Below, piece by piece: positions 1 to 7,803 of a stretch of DNA of 12,579 nt. Source of the DNA: Ganoderma boninense (taxonomy: Eukaryota; Basidiomycota; Agaricomycetes; Polyporales; Polyporaceae); contig PJEW03000018.1 in assembly GCA_002900995.3 (NCBI GenBank), positions 114,875-127,453 of the forward strand, read 5' to 3'. Every line of letters begins with the position of its first letter. Position 1 is the first letter of the stretch. The notes under the pieces are model-generated. The model did no database searches and had not been told where the DNA came from. It saw only the letters and a program-made list of their open reading frames with translations. Made by a program: the position numbers and the translations under genes.

Positions 1-164
1 TGACCTTTCATATGACGTAACTCGGCATTCGCAAGGCTTCCACATTTCTGGACGAAGACGAAATGCATCTATTAACTCTCTTTCCATGCGAGAGTGGACC
101 AGGTAGGATGCGACACCCCTGGCGAAGGCCCAGAATATTCATCGTTCTCATCCATCCACTCTAA

Positions 165-2081
165 GACTACAAGAGTGCACAAAAGTTTGTCTTGTCGGAG
201 AAACGCACCGGTAGAAACAAATATTACGCCGACAGAGTCATCTCTAGTTTGAATGAAGTCCTCGCTATGTTCGCCCAGGAAGATCGCCAAGATTCATCAC
301 TTGTCGTCAGAGAGATGTTGTCTGACGTGACCAAGGCACATCTAGTGAGTCCCCATGCATTGATTACAGGTTCGACTCTGAAAGGGTCTTAATGCTGCAG
401 CATGCATTCGACGTTCTTATATGGTTCAAAGAACGAAGTTTGTTGAAGCGGCTCGCCAACCAGGACTTAATGGAGGACCGAAAGTCAAAGTAAGAATCTA
501 CCTTACAACCCGAGGCATATGGGGATACTCAGCTTACTCTTGCTAGAATCGTTGAACGATTGCAAGAGCTAGGATACACCGAGGATGACTTCCCCGAAGA
601 TCAGGATGCTTGGGATAGTAGACCAACCGAAGCCGCTGACGGATCGCAGTACGTCCCGCTCGCTGCTCTGTCGCCATGCATTGATGTCAGCCAAGTTTGG
701 AACAACATCCGTCCGAAGTTGGAGAAACTACTGGCCATCGAGAAAGAGCACAGAGCTCAACAGGCCGTTGTGGACCGCATCAATAACCGGCTCGACGTCC
801 TCGTCCAATGGTATGAGGACTACATTGAAGAGAACTTCACCGATGCCGAGCGCGGCCTGATGCCAAACCGCCACGATGCCCGCGAACTCCCGAGCCTCCT
901 CACCCTCGCCCTGGAAGACGACGGGCAGGGGGCCCTTTCCCGTGAGGCCTTTCTCGCCGCCGCCGAGCAAATGCTCGCCGATACGGATGCGTACAAGGCG
1001 CGTGCTAAGCGCGAGCTCGCCGACATCTTGTGCGATCACTCAGCGGTCAAGGTCCTCAAGCTCAACGACCTCCCACCCGACGACGTCCTTGGGGCCCCCT
1101 CGCATATTTCCGGTGCCTCTGGAGATGCACAGCCATGACATCCATCGACGGGTGCCCGTTGCTGACGTACGAGCAGCTACACGCGCACTGGCGCGAGGCG
1201 CACCCCGACGACCCGTGGCTGCTCCAAGGCGAGGAGGGCTACAGGTATACCGCGGTGAGTATCCCGGATCTATGTCCGGAGTCATTGCCTTCGGTCGCCC
1301 GGAGCGCGCTCTTCGCCGCCCCTATCAGGCTGGAGACCCCACGGGAGGTGGTGGACGGGTGGGTACGGGAGGGGCGGATGTTCTGTACGTGCGAGCACCC
1401 GGGTATGCTGCTGCCGGGTGAGATGAACTGGGCCAAGCTTGTGAGCGTCGTCTCATGTCTCAAGTCTGCCTCTACTCACGCGCCATGGTGGCGGGACCTT
1501 TCGCTAGCTCTATCACCTCCTGTGTCAGTCGCACGAAGAACGCGAGCGGGCAGGTGAAATGTGCGTCCGTTGCCAATGCTCCTGTGCAGAGCCGCAGGAG
1601 CATCCCATAGTACATGCCCCGTCGTACTGACGCTGCAGTCTGCAGGAGGCGACTCCAAGGCAAACACAACCCGAACCACGTCCTCCGCCCCGCCCACTCG
1701 CTCATTGCAGGGTACGGCTGCTGTGTCAAGTTCCTCCCCACAGGCGCGGACACCGCGGTGGCGTCTGTGCGCACCACGGTCGACGACGCGTGCCGCGCGC
1801 AGATCGAGGAGCGGCTCGCTGCGCGCCCGGACCCGGGCGCGGTCGCGGTGTGTCGGATATGCAAGGGCCTGTCGCGGAAGACGCCGCTGCAGATGCGGAG
1901 AAGGCTGCGGTACTTGCGTCTCCCCGAGCGGCCGGAGGAGATCGTGTGGCATCTGCGGTGCTGGTGCGTGTGTTCTTGTACTAGGCGTCCGCGAGTTGGA
2001 TGATGGTGAGCTGACGGAGGGTGGACTTGCAGTCATGGGAAGGAGTTTGAGAAGAGGGATATCCTTTTTGTGAGTCTGTGA
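165..2081 (+). CDS. Spliced gene of unknown function with C-terminal zinc-finger-like segment (5' end unresolved)
   Basis: Function is not recognised. Exons inferred from splice signals and phase: up to 344, 401-489, 547-about 1029, about 1125-1440, 1508-1560, 1646-1963 and 2033-2081. Introns of 56, 57, 67, 85 and 69 nt have donors GTGAGT, GTAAGA, GTGAGC, GTGCGT and GTGCGT, acceptors CAG or TAG, and CTGAC or CTCAC branch sites in the last three; all five keep phase. The frame opens after a TAA at 162-164 with no ATG before the first splice, so a start exon probably lies upstream. The protein has an acidic, helical, charged middle part (547-1029), then an LTYEQLHAHWREAH segment, a CTCEHP motif, and a CRIC motif followed about 35 residues later by HLRCCH, a pattern that could bind zinc. 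The last pair of residues is created by the final splice. It resembles uncharacterised proteins from polypore-type fungi, from memory of the pattern rather than a search. The join between exons 3 and 4 is uncertain. Confidence 0.65.
1030..1134 (+). other. Ambiguous exon 3/exon 4 junction (intron or frameshift)
   Basis: The upstream frame runs to a TGA at 1136-1138, while the downstream protein continues one frame back; the two overlap as ATGA at 1135-1138. An intron 1030-1124 (donor GTGCGA, acceptor GAG, 95 nt) is the only phase-compatible one I found with a fair donor, but its acceptor is weak. A one-base indel in the G4C5 run at 1091-1099 would also join the frames and would keep a Cys-rich stretch (FRCLWRC) just before the LTYEQ segment. 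Confidence 0.4.
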
Positions 2082-2307
2082 TGTGCATACCTCCGGAGAC
2101 ACGCCTAGTTCCCTTGCAGAGTCCATCGACTCGGGGGAAAAACTCGACTCGTTGCTCATCGCGGTCGTGGCCTCGCCATGGTTATTGCGAACAGTCTTCA
2201 GGAGGCGCAAAAGTTGCTGCTCGAGAGTCCATGCACCGTAGCTCCTAGGAGGCGTCATAACAGGGTCGAAGTGGGCGGCTCGTTTTCTGCGGCGCCGTTC
2301 ATCGTGA

Positions 2308-2698
2308 TCAACCAGCGCTGAATTCGACATCATACCGACGCCCTACGGACTTGACGCGACGGCCATTCGGTTGTGGTGGTACAGGTACCAGGACCATTCG
2401 GCGGTTTGCGACATCGCCAGACTGGGGCTCTATCATGGTGAGAAGTCTTGCAGCTTCTCTTGGTTCTGATCGCGGTTCTCAGCCTTGTCGGCAAGATCAT
2501 GAGCACCGTACAACGCACGAAAGAGCGAAAGCGATCGCTGCCCGATGACAAGGCAGAAGTCGCCGTGGTTCCGAGTCCGTCCTTGAAGTCAACTTGAGCC
2601 TGGGTGGGATCGGCCGGCAAACTCTCGCAGGACGTCGACGAGTCCAGGCGGTCCGACGACTGAATCCTGTCTTCGGCATCCAGCTCGCCGGTCAGGAG
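2308..2698 (-). CDS. Possible two-exon 3' end of a minus-strand gene
   Basis: Not recognised. On the minus strand an exon from 2698 to 2519 follows an acceptor TTGCTGCAG and stays open for 60 codons with an acidic, Ser/Asp-rich composition. A GTGCGT donor at 2518 and a CAG acceptor at 2422 define a 97-nt intron that is phase 0 on both sides. The second exon (2421-2308) encodes 37 residues beginning SGDVANRR and ends at a TGA. No start exon could be placed; upstream minus-strand frames contain stops. Other frames here, including a minus-strand ORF from 2333 beginning MMSNSALVDHDERRRR, also look protein-like, so the model is only one of several. If real, the gene converges on the 165-2081 gene, with the two stops about 230 bp apart. 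Confidence 0.28.
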
Positions 2699-2982
2699 CT
2701 GCAGCAACTTGCAAGATGAACCGGTGGAACGGGTGGACTAGTCGGTCAGGCTGTCGATCCCCGAATCCCTCGTAACAACCTATGTATAGAAAATCAGCCT
2801 CGCTGTGGTTGAAGCACCCAGACCTCATCGGGTTAGCCTTCACCTCCCTTGCGCAACTAGAAAGCCGGAAAGACTACATCGTGGCAGGTGTGACTCTGAG
2901 ACCTCCCTAGGAAGCGCGCCATCTTGGTCCCGGGTGGCTGTGATGGTAAAGAAACTCCTCTTCGAGCCCCAGCTCTAGATTC
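2699..2982. other. No supported gene
   Basis: Short open stretches occur on both strands, but no pair shows convincing, phase-consistent splice sites. A minus-strand ORF (2843-2589) overlaps the better-supported exon above in another frame. No repeat, tRNA or mobile-element end was seen. Confidence 0.4.
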
Positions 2983-3231
2983 ATGATCGACCAGACAGAC
3001 ACGCACCGACATAGCCTCCCCAGCACCGACCTCGGTGAGCTTGGCAGCACACTCGCAGATGTCGAAGTGGATGGAGCCTACGGCCTACCTCTCTTGGTAA
3101 AGCGCGAGAACGAACCCATCCATTCCGCCCTCGCTGCAGAACGTGATCGGCATTATCGCTTCCGTGGCGAAGAAATATTGAGAGACATGCCAGGCACAGA
3201 ATGGCTGCTCAAAACTTGGGTCGGCCGTTGA
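2983..3231 (+). CDS. Small hypothetical protein or first exon
   Basis: An ATG-started frame of 82 codons. The product is hydrophilic and mostly acidic or charged, with a run (AAERDRHYRFRGEEILRDMP) that looks like an amphipathic helix, and it ends shortly after EWLLKTW. No signal peptide or membrane segment is visible and no family was recognised. It may be an isolated ORF or the first exon of a gene broken by the mobile DNA to the right; no strong GT donor follows directly. Codon use is ordinary for the window. The next 60 bp to 3297 show nothing notable. Confidence 0.3.
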   Translation: MIDQTDTHRHSLPSTDLGELGSTLADVEVDGAYGLPLLVKRENEPIHSALAAERDRHYRFRGEEILRDMPGTEWLLKTWVGR

Positions 3232-3489
3232 AGTTCAAGGACGACATGTCTGCAGGTTAGGATCAGAGGTATAACCCTGACGTGCCGATCCCGAATTCTA
3301 GAATGCGTGTGCTCCAAATTTGCTGTTTACACTAGGACTCGTTCCAGCTCTTAGGGGCGATCGCATCGTTTCGCCGCAAGACTGTCCGCATGGAGGGCGA
3401 GGCAATTTGGGAGTAGCAAAGAAGTCCCCACCGTAGGTTCCACAGAAAAGTTTCACAGATGGTGGAACTGGGTGGCCCTGTAACATTAC

Positions 3490-3740
3490 CAAAGCATCGA
3501 TCAGCATGACCATATTCTCAGCAGCCTCGATTCTACGATCCTCCAGAGCTCTCTCGACAGTCGGGGAACTCTCTGGAAGCAAGAGGTTGAGCAGTCCACT
3601 TCCCGGCATACGTTTTGGCGTCAAAGGAGGTTCAAGTACTTACCGCTCCGCCTTACTCCTCTCCCCAGTTTTCAACTTGTTCCACAGATCCATTTCACGA
3701 TCTCGCCGAAGGATATCGCAACGGCGCCACGTGTCATGGG
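3490..3740 (-). pseudogene. Minus-strand gene fragment with an intron-like gap, at the LINE boundary
   Basis: On the minus strand, 3740-3644 is open and charged (it includes DREMDLWNKLKTGERSKAE) and ends at a strong GTAAGT donor (3643-3638). A 71-nt intron-like stretch with a CTCAAC branch-like site ends in TTCCAG at 3573. The segment 3572-3490 is again open (TVERALEDRRIEAAENM) and meets a GTAATG donor. The two pieces do not join in phase as written (two bases left over against one needed), which suggests decay, another splice site or coincidence. If the upstream piece is host DNA, the LINE body begins near 3736 rather than near 3591. Function unknown. The minus frame continues open to 3298 without added evidence. 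Confidence 0.28.
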
Positions 3741-4337
3741 CTCACTGGCTATTTTCGGAGCGGGAAGCTTGCCTTTCGCTGGTCCCCCGCCGCTGCCATC
3801 TCAGCAAGGCCTGTCTCCTCCACTTCGCTTCGGTGGCCCTCCCCCCCCTATGTTTCAGGGCCTTTCTACGCAGATGATGGGAGGCCAACCGCAGTCGTTC
3901 CCCCAGCCCTTCTCCAAGCCACCCCTGCAGCTCCACAACAAGGGAAGCGTGCGGCGCAAGGTGCCAATTGGAACCCGCCCCCCAAACGACTCCGGCGTGA
4001 ACAAAAGCCGCTCCCTACTCCCATCCCCCCTGGAGTTGTCGTCGATAGTGAGCAGCACGCAGAGCCTCACGCGTTCGTCCGTCTCGGTAGCGTTGAGTGG
4101 TCCAAACACCCCGGCAATCCCCTCGACGCCCAGGTTCTCTTTGTCGTCACGCCGATCTTCGACGTTGACCCCAGACTTCGCCCAGCATATCTGGGTCCAA
4201 CCTTCATCCCTGGTGAAGATAACTGGGTGTCGTTGGAGTTTGCCTCGGCGGAGATGGCTACTACGTTCGTCAGCTTGTGGTTTCAGCACCGCGGCAAAAC
4301 TTCCATCAAACAGGCGCAGGCAAAGCTCCAGCCGTAG
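3591..4337 (+). pseudogene. LINE ORF1-like protein, frame-broken N-terminus
   Basis: The frame is open from 3591 to a TAG at 4335-4337 but has no ATG until close to its end. The C-terminal half looks genuine: a basic, Pro-rich stretch (NWNPPPKRLRREQKPLP) and then a compact segment with GEDNWVSLEFASAEMATTF, perhaps an RNA-binding fold. ORF1 proteins of LINEs usually bind the element RNA. An ATG at 3736 opens a different frame whose Pro/Gly/Gln-rich start (MGSLAIFGAGSLPFAGPPP) fits a disordered ORF1 N-terminus. That frame crosses a C8 run at 3841-3848 and would need a -1 shift, there or before about 3960, to enter the C-terminal frame. No CCHC knuckle is visible in this part. Confidence 0.55.
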
Positions 4338-4395
4338 GCGTCTGTTGATTATTGGTCTCCTTTGAAGCTCTCTTAACTGTGTATTATACTTCTAG
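4334..4395 (+). other. Intron-like segment at the ORF1/ORF2 junction
   Basis: GTAGGC at 4334 overlaps the ORF1 stop codon. TCTTAAC lies about 20 nt before a TTCTAG acceptor ending at 4395. Removing these 62 nt joins the ORF1 frame to the ORF2 frame in phase, shortly before the endonuclease SWNVHG motif. ORF2 has no in-frame ATG upstream of its catalytic motifs, so some joining or reinitiation mechanism is needed if it is made as a protein. Confidence 0.3.
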
Positions 4396-4396
4396 C

Positions 4397-5596
4397 TCTC
4401 TTCCGTGTACAGTACGCCTCTTATCATGGAATGTACATGGCAATATAGCTTTGAAAATTCGTACTGCATGGTTTCAGGAGGAGATCTCTCGGTGGGACCT
4501 CATCCTCCTTCAAGAGACGCATCTCCGCCCGGGCCAAGAATCCCAGCTTCCACTGCCTACCGGGTTTGACTGCATTTCCATGGCGCGTCCGGAAACCACA
4601 CATATGGCACACCAGCAGGGAGGCCTTCTCGCAATCTTTCGCTCAGCCTTGGGGGTGGAGGATGTGACTCCTCCCGCTGAGACGGATCTCATGCTTCTTC
4701 ATCTTGGTGGTGTGTCCATCGTTAATGTCTACCTTCCCCCTGTCAACTCGCCTTGGAACCCTGACCCAGCACGGACACCTATGCAACGTCTCGCCGAGCT
4801 TGTCGCCCCTTTGGCCGTCCAGCCCACCCCGCTCTTCCTTTTGGCTGGGGATTTTAATGCCCGCATAGGGACAACGACGCGTTCCCTCGCCCGTGTTTCT
4901 CCTGATACAGGTCCCTCCAGTGAGCGCGGAGCTCGACTTCTCGATCTCTGTGCCGACTTGCAGATGGAGGTCGTCTCAGGCTCCAGTTTTCAGGTCAAAG
5001 ATTCCCGCGAACGCTTTACGTCGTTCCAGCCCGCTGGCTCTACAGTTATCGACCTAGTCCTAGCGTCCGACGACGTCCTTCTTCAGCATCTTGTTCGCTC
5101 CATGACAGTCCACATGCCATGTCTCAGCTGGTCTGATCACGCGCCCATTGAAGTGTCCCTCAATCTCCCGCACCGTCAGCCATTCATGCTGCCTCTCCAC
5201 TCCCGTCACCTACCCCGGCCTTCCCCTCCACACCCTCGGACGGCAGTGGAATGTGCCCTCTCCTCACTCTTGTATCAGCATTGCGATCCAAGGGGGTCGG
5301 TGTCTGATATATATGGTCCGGTGTGGGCGTGCGACCCACCGGTCAATGTCTGGCTGGCGGGTGTTCACGAATATCCGGATGCTGCAGGTGCTGGGCTTTA
5401 TGTAGCGGACAATAGCGCATTCAATTGTGCGTTCAGAGTGCCGGGGGATCCCACTACATGTCGTGCTATTCTCTTTGCCTGCGCAGCGGCGCTGTTACTA
5501 GTCTCCCCTGCGGCATCCCTCCGGCTCTTCACCGTCGACAGTGATGTCGTGCACTTTGTTTGTCACTGGGCCCCACGACATGCTGCTTCCCGATGA
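4397..5596 (+). pseudogene. LINE ORF2, 5' part: APE endonuclease and RNase H-like domain, ended by TGA
   Basis: Numbered from codon 4352, an APE/EEP endonuclease spans about residues 20-272 with its metal and catalytic motifs present: SWNVHG (N27), QETH (E55), GDFNAR (D167, N169), IDLVLAS (D234) and WSDHAP (D262, H263). It would nick target DNA to prime reverse transcription. Residues about 330-414 look like an RNase H fold placed before the RT: GAGLYVADN, FRVPG, a helix, LRLFT, then CHWAP. The positions where the catalytic acids are expected read A336 (in LAG, expected TDG) and I373 (in RAIL, expected RAEL); D396 or D398 may be the third acid. The frame stops at TGA 5594-5596, but the same frame stays open beyond with the rest of the domain. 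No ATG precedes the endonuclease motifs in this frame. Confidence 0.85.
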
Positions 5597-5895
5597 AAGG
5601 TGTGCAATGGAGATCTGCTTTTAGCGATCGCGCGCCTCATTCGTGTGCGTGCAGCCCCAGTCGCCTTCTATGTCCGACCGCTTGATGACAGTGCTCAACA
5701 CGCTCGCGACCTCGCCTACCAGGGAGCGTTATGTCCGTGTGTGTCCCAGCTGTCATTTGCAGTCCCACCGTCATGGCCCCCTCCACCCAACCTCAGTGTC
5801 CCGCTCCATGAATATGCTCATTTACGGAAAGTCTTTACGACACTACTTCCCATCCATGCCCCTCCATGTCAGCCTCTTGTCCAAGGTCCCGCACA
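5597..5895 (+). pseudogene. LINE ORF2 continuation after the TGA, up to the insertion
   Basis: Same frame as the endonuclease. It reads CNGDLLLAIARLIRVRAAPV, matching the helix and strand that end an RNase H fold, then AQHARDLAYQGA where the last acid and the tail of the fold would lie, then a Pro-rich linker (PPSWPPPPNLSVPL). It runs to GPA at 5885-5893, where the TIR element begins within the next codon. A histidine expected in the VKGHAN-type loop is absent (VRPLDD instead). The fragment confirms that the stop at 5594 interrupts a once-continuous protein. Confidence 0.7.
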
Positions 5896-5920
5896 CATCA
5901 GGAAAAACCCAAAAGGCCAA
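5896..5920 (+). repeat. Left terminal inverted repeat
   Basis: Begins CATCAGGAAAAACCC. It pairs with 7779-7803 apart from one compensating single-base gap pair. Weaker similarity continues inward for roughly 20 more bases. Confidence 0.8.
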
Positions 5921-6470
5921 CTACAACTACTTAGTGTTTATTAGGATAAATAGGAGTAAATGTTCATAATAGTAGTAGAAGCAGTAATATGGTAGGTTCA
6001 CATCTAATTTAGCTAGATTAACAGCTATTCCCGATAATCAAGTCCTAATTTTCAATAAGCAACCAGTATTACAAACACACTTAGAAGATTGGCTCAAATG
6101 CACACACAATTTCACTCTGAATAGGCATGGCTTACACCACATTAAGATGTTATTATAAGACATCATACACTACGCTATCAGAGTAACATCATAATACAAC
6201 TACAACAAGAATGACTTCGACGTCGAGGCAATCCCTAATCGGAAGAAGCACCCACAGTATGATTAGGACAAGGTGACCACCAGTCAGTGATGTTCAGGGC
6301 TGCAGACAACGTGACCACACATACAATGTTGATGCCCCGCGGGGCACTAGTGGACCGAAAACATGACAGCGCTGGAGGACGAGCTGGGCTGGACATACGA
6401 CAAAGAATAAAAAAGGTCCTATCACCCCTGTGACAACCACAGCTGAATGCGGCGAGGAATGGCAGATTAC
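5921..6470. other. Left interior of TIR element, AT-rich noncoding
   Basis: No ORF of note. It contains TAG/TTA-rich subterminal DNA (for example TTAGCTAGATTA around 6009-6020). From about 6200 it is less AT-rich, without recognisable coding content. No repeat array or tRNA was seen. Confidence 0.5.
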
Positions 6471-6474
6471 TTAC

Positions 6475-6887
6475 CTACTGTCATGTCCGAAGCTGGCGAA
6501 CGCCACAAGCTGCATGCAGAATGGGTGAGAACTGAGCAAGGACTCCTCACTACGGCAGGGCAGAGGCTCATTGAACACCTGCCAGTTGCAGAAAATGAGC
6601 GCGCGGACTAATGGGTAGCACGAGGAGAGGCGGTTACGTTTTAGATCTTGTTCCATCCACGGCCGGCGTACACGATGTTGCATCGGTATATCTGTATCGA
6701 CGAGGTGTGTTAATGTCAACAGTGAAATTCCGTTGTTCGGAAAGGAATTAATATAGGTACTTACAATAAAGAACAAGTCGACATCGCCCTCCGCATCGGG
6801 CTCCTTAGAGTTCCCGCACTTGAGCATCTTGGCGCATGCAAAGGACTGGACGGGTACCGGGCATGAGGAAGAAGAGTGGATGTACAA
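6475..6887 (-). other. Minus-strand transcript-like segment with two GTAAGT donors
   Basis: On the minus strand a pyrimidine-rich region lies upstream (to about 7010). It is followed by an ATG in good context at about 6827 (MLKCGNSKEPDAEGDVDLFF), a GTAAGT donor at 6764, a CAG acceptor at 6692 giving a 73-nt intron, and a second GTAAGT donor at 6474. Spliced this way the frame reaches a stop 16 codons into the second exon. The longer open frame of that exon is not in phase with the first exon. The unspliced frame is open from 6887 to 6471. It could be a captured and decayed 5' gene fragment or a noncoding transcript. No function is recognised. Confidence 0.25.
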
Positions 6888-7015
6888 GGAGTAGGGACGG
6901 GAGCAGGTTAAAAACGAAGGGCAGGGGCCTACTGACGTTGAGCGGGGAGGTTTGCGGTGGGGGACAAGAAGTGGGAAGGAGACAAGTTGTCGAGGGCTGA
7001 CAAGGACACGTCAGC

Positions 7016-7086
7016 GCATTAGATGCCAATGTTGGCATCTATCGGCGTCTATCGGCGTCTAATGCAATGCCAACATTGGCGTCTAA
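7016..7086. repeat. Nested inverted-repeat cluster with tandem 10-mer
   Basis: GATGCCAA-TG-TTGGCATC forms a tight hairpin. The 21-bp arms 7019-7039 and 7066-7086 are near-perfect inverted copies of each other (2 mismatches). Between them CTATCGGCGT is repeated twice in tandem. An outer dyad GCATTAGATGCC (7016-7027) pairs with GGCGTCTAATGC (7054-7065). Confidence 0.85.
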
Positions 7087-7309
7087 CGCCCCGATGTCCT
7101 CGACTCTTCGACGTGCACTCTCTCTCCGAGGTCTGCGACCAGTGACCACCCCCCTCCCTTCTCCCTCCCTCTCAAGGTGACAGCTCCTATGAGCAATCCC
7201 CACGGAAACACCTGGAGGCGGTATCAGCAAGGATGGCTGTGGAAGGAGACGAGCGGTTTTCAGCGACGGCAAGTAAATTTCGTTGTTCATACTATCCTTT
7301 CACGTTAGT

Positions 7310-7620
7310 TTTGCGGGCCCAACGGCTCAGTGGTTTCGGGTCAGTCCCAGTTCCCACACCATCGTCTCCTGGTCCATGGTTCGGATGGTCTTGAGTTTTA
7401 GACTCGGCGTCGTTCATCGTGTCAGGTCATTGTCGGCTCACCATTTTAATGGCTCTAAAGTCTCGGTTCTGCCTGCTACTAGAGTACTTCTTGCTATCAT
7501 TGCGTGTTGATCTCGGTGTCTGGCATAGCACTTCATTGATCTCCCTATGTTGCTAGTACGCTATGAATTGTAGTCCTGTCTCTAATTTGTCTATTGAATG
7601 AAAATCTTTAATGCTTGTTT
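7310..7620 (+). other. Possible tRNA-derived SINE-like segment
   Basis: CGGCTCAGTGG at 7323-7333 resembles a pol III A box (TGGCTCAGTGG), and GGTTCGGATGG at 7378-7388 resembles a B box (GGTTCGAATCC, 8 of 11). The 44-bp gap fits a tRNA-like promoter. No cloverleaf is evident, so this is not a functional tRNA. The downstream part is increasingly AT-rich, with no clear tail. An ORF on the same strand (7283-7510) is probably chance. Confidence 0.25.
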
Positions 7621-7680
7621 AATAATGAGGTCAGACACCCTGCATGGAATAGTGTTCATTGTGAGTGAATTGGCACAGCG

Positions 7681-7783
7681 TAGCACAAATAGTGCTAATT
7701 AGCAAGGGGGCTGTTCTTATTAACTGTATTACTCCCCATTAGCACCGAGTTATGAATCGTTACACCCATTAGCCGTAATTGGC
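7681..7783. repeat. Right subterminal short inverted and TTAGC-type repeats
   Basis: TAGCAC-AAATA-GTGCTA (7681-7697) overlaps the palindrome GCTAATTAGC (7694-7703). CCATTAGC recurs at 7736-7743 and 7766-7773, the latter followed by GTAATTGGC leading into the right TIR. Clusters like this near transposon ends often bind transposase; that role is inferred here. Confidence 0.45.
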
Positions 7784-7803
7784 TTTTGGGGTTTTTCCTG
7801 ATG
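7779..7803 (-). repeat. Right terminal inverted repeat
   Basis: Ends GGGGTTTTTCCTGATG, the reverse complement of the left end. LINE ORF2 coding sequence resumes immediately after, with CAG TCA GAG CAC. Confidence 0.8.

Larger units (their letters stand above)
5896..7803. mobile_element. 1.9 kb TIR element inserted in LINE ORF2, no transposase recognised
   Basis: Terminal inverted repeats lie at 5896-5920 and 7779-7803; their first 15 bases match exactly as reverse complements. The flanks show CA on both sides (5894-5895 and 7804-7805). Taking the ends as CAGG...CCTG instead gives AT on both sides. Either way, excision with one 2-bp copy joins the LINE frames 5597+ and 7804+ without a shift. 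TSDs of 2-3 bp are known for CACTA/CMC-type elements and TA for Tc1/mariner, but the ends match neither clearly. Both margins are AT-rich and noncoding, and the middle has no long ORF, so it is probably non-autonomous. Subterminal TTAGC-type motifs near the right end could be transposase-binding sites. Confidence 0.75.

Noticed and set aside
1135..1138. ATGA stop/start overlap resembling bacterial translational coupling
   Set aside because: The surrounding gene is eukaryotic and spliced; the overlap is a by-product of the frame change.
876..1421. 181-codon plus-strand ORF
   Set aside because: Arg/Pro/Ser-rich shadow frame of the spliced gene; no family features.
1476..2333. 285-codon minus-strand ORF across the 3' part of the first gene
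   Set aside because: It overlaps plus-strand exons supported by several phase-matched introns and reads as Arg/Pro/Ser-rich antisense; only its first part (2333-2095) has any coding look.
2930..2980. tRNA-like boxes (GTGGCTGTGATGG and CTTCGAGCCCC)
   Set aside because: The boxes are too close together, and no acceptor, D or anticodon stems can be drawn.
3855..4289. 144-codon minus-strand ORF opposite LINE ORF1
   Set aside because: Antisense shadow of the ORF1 coding sequence.
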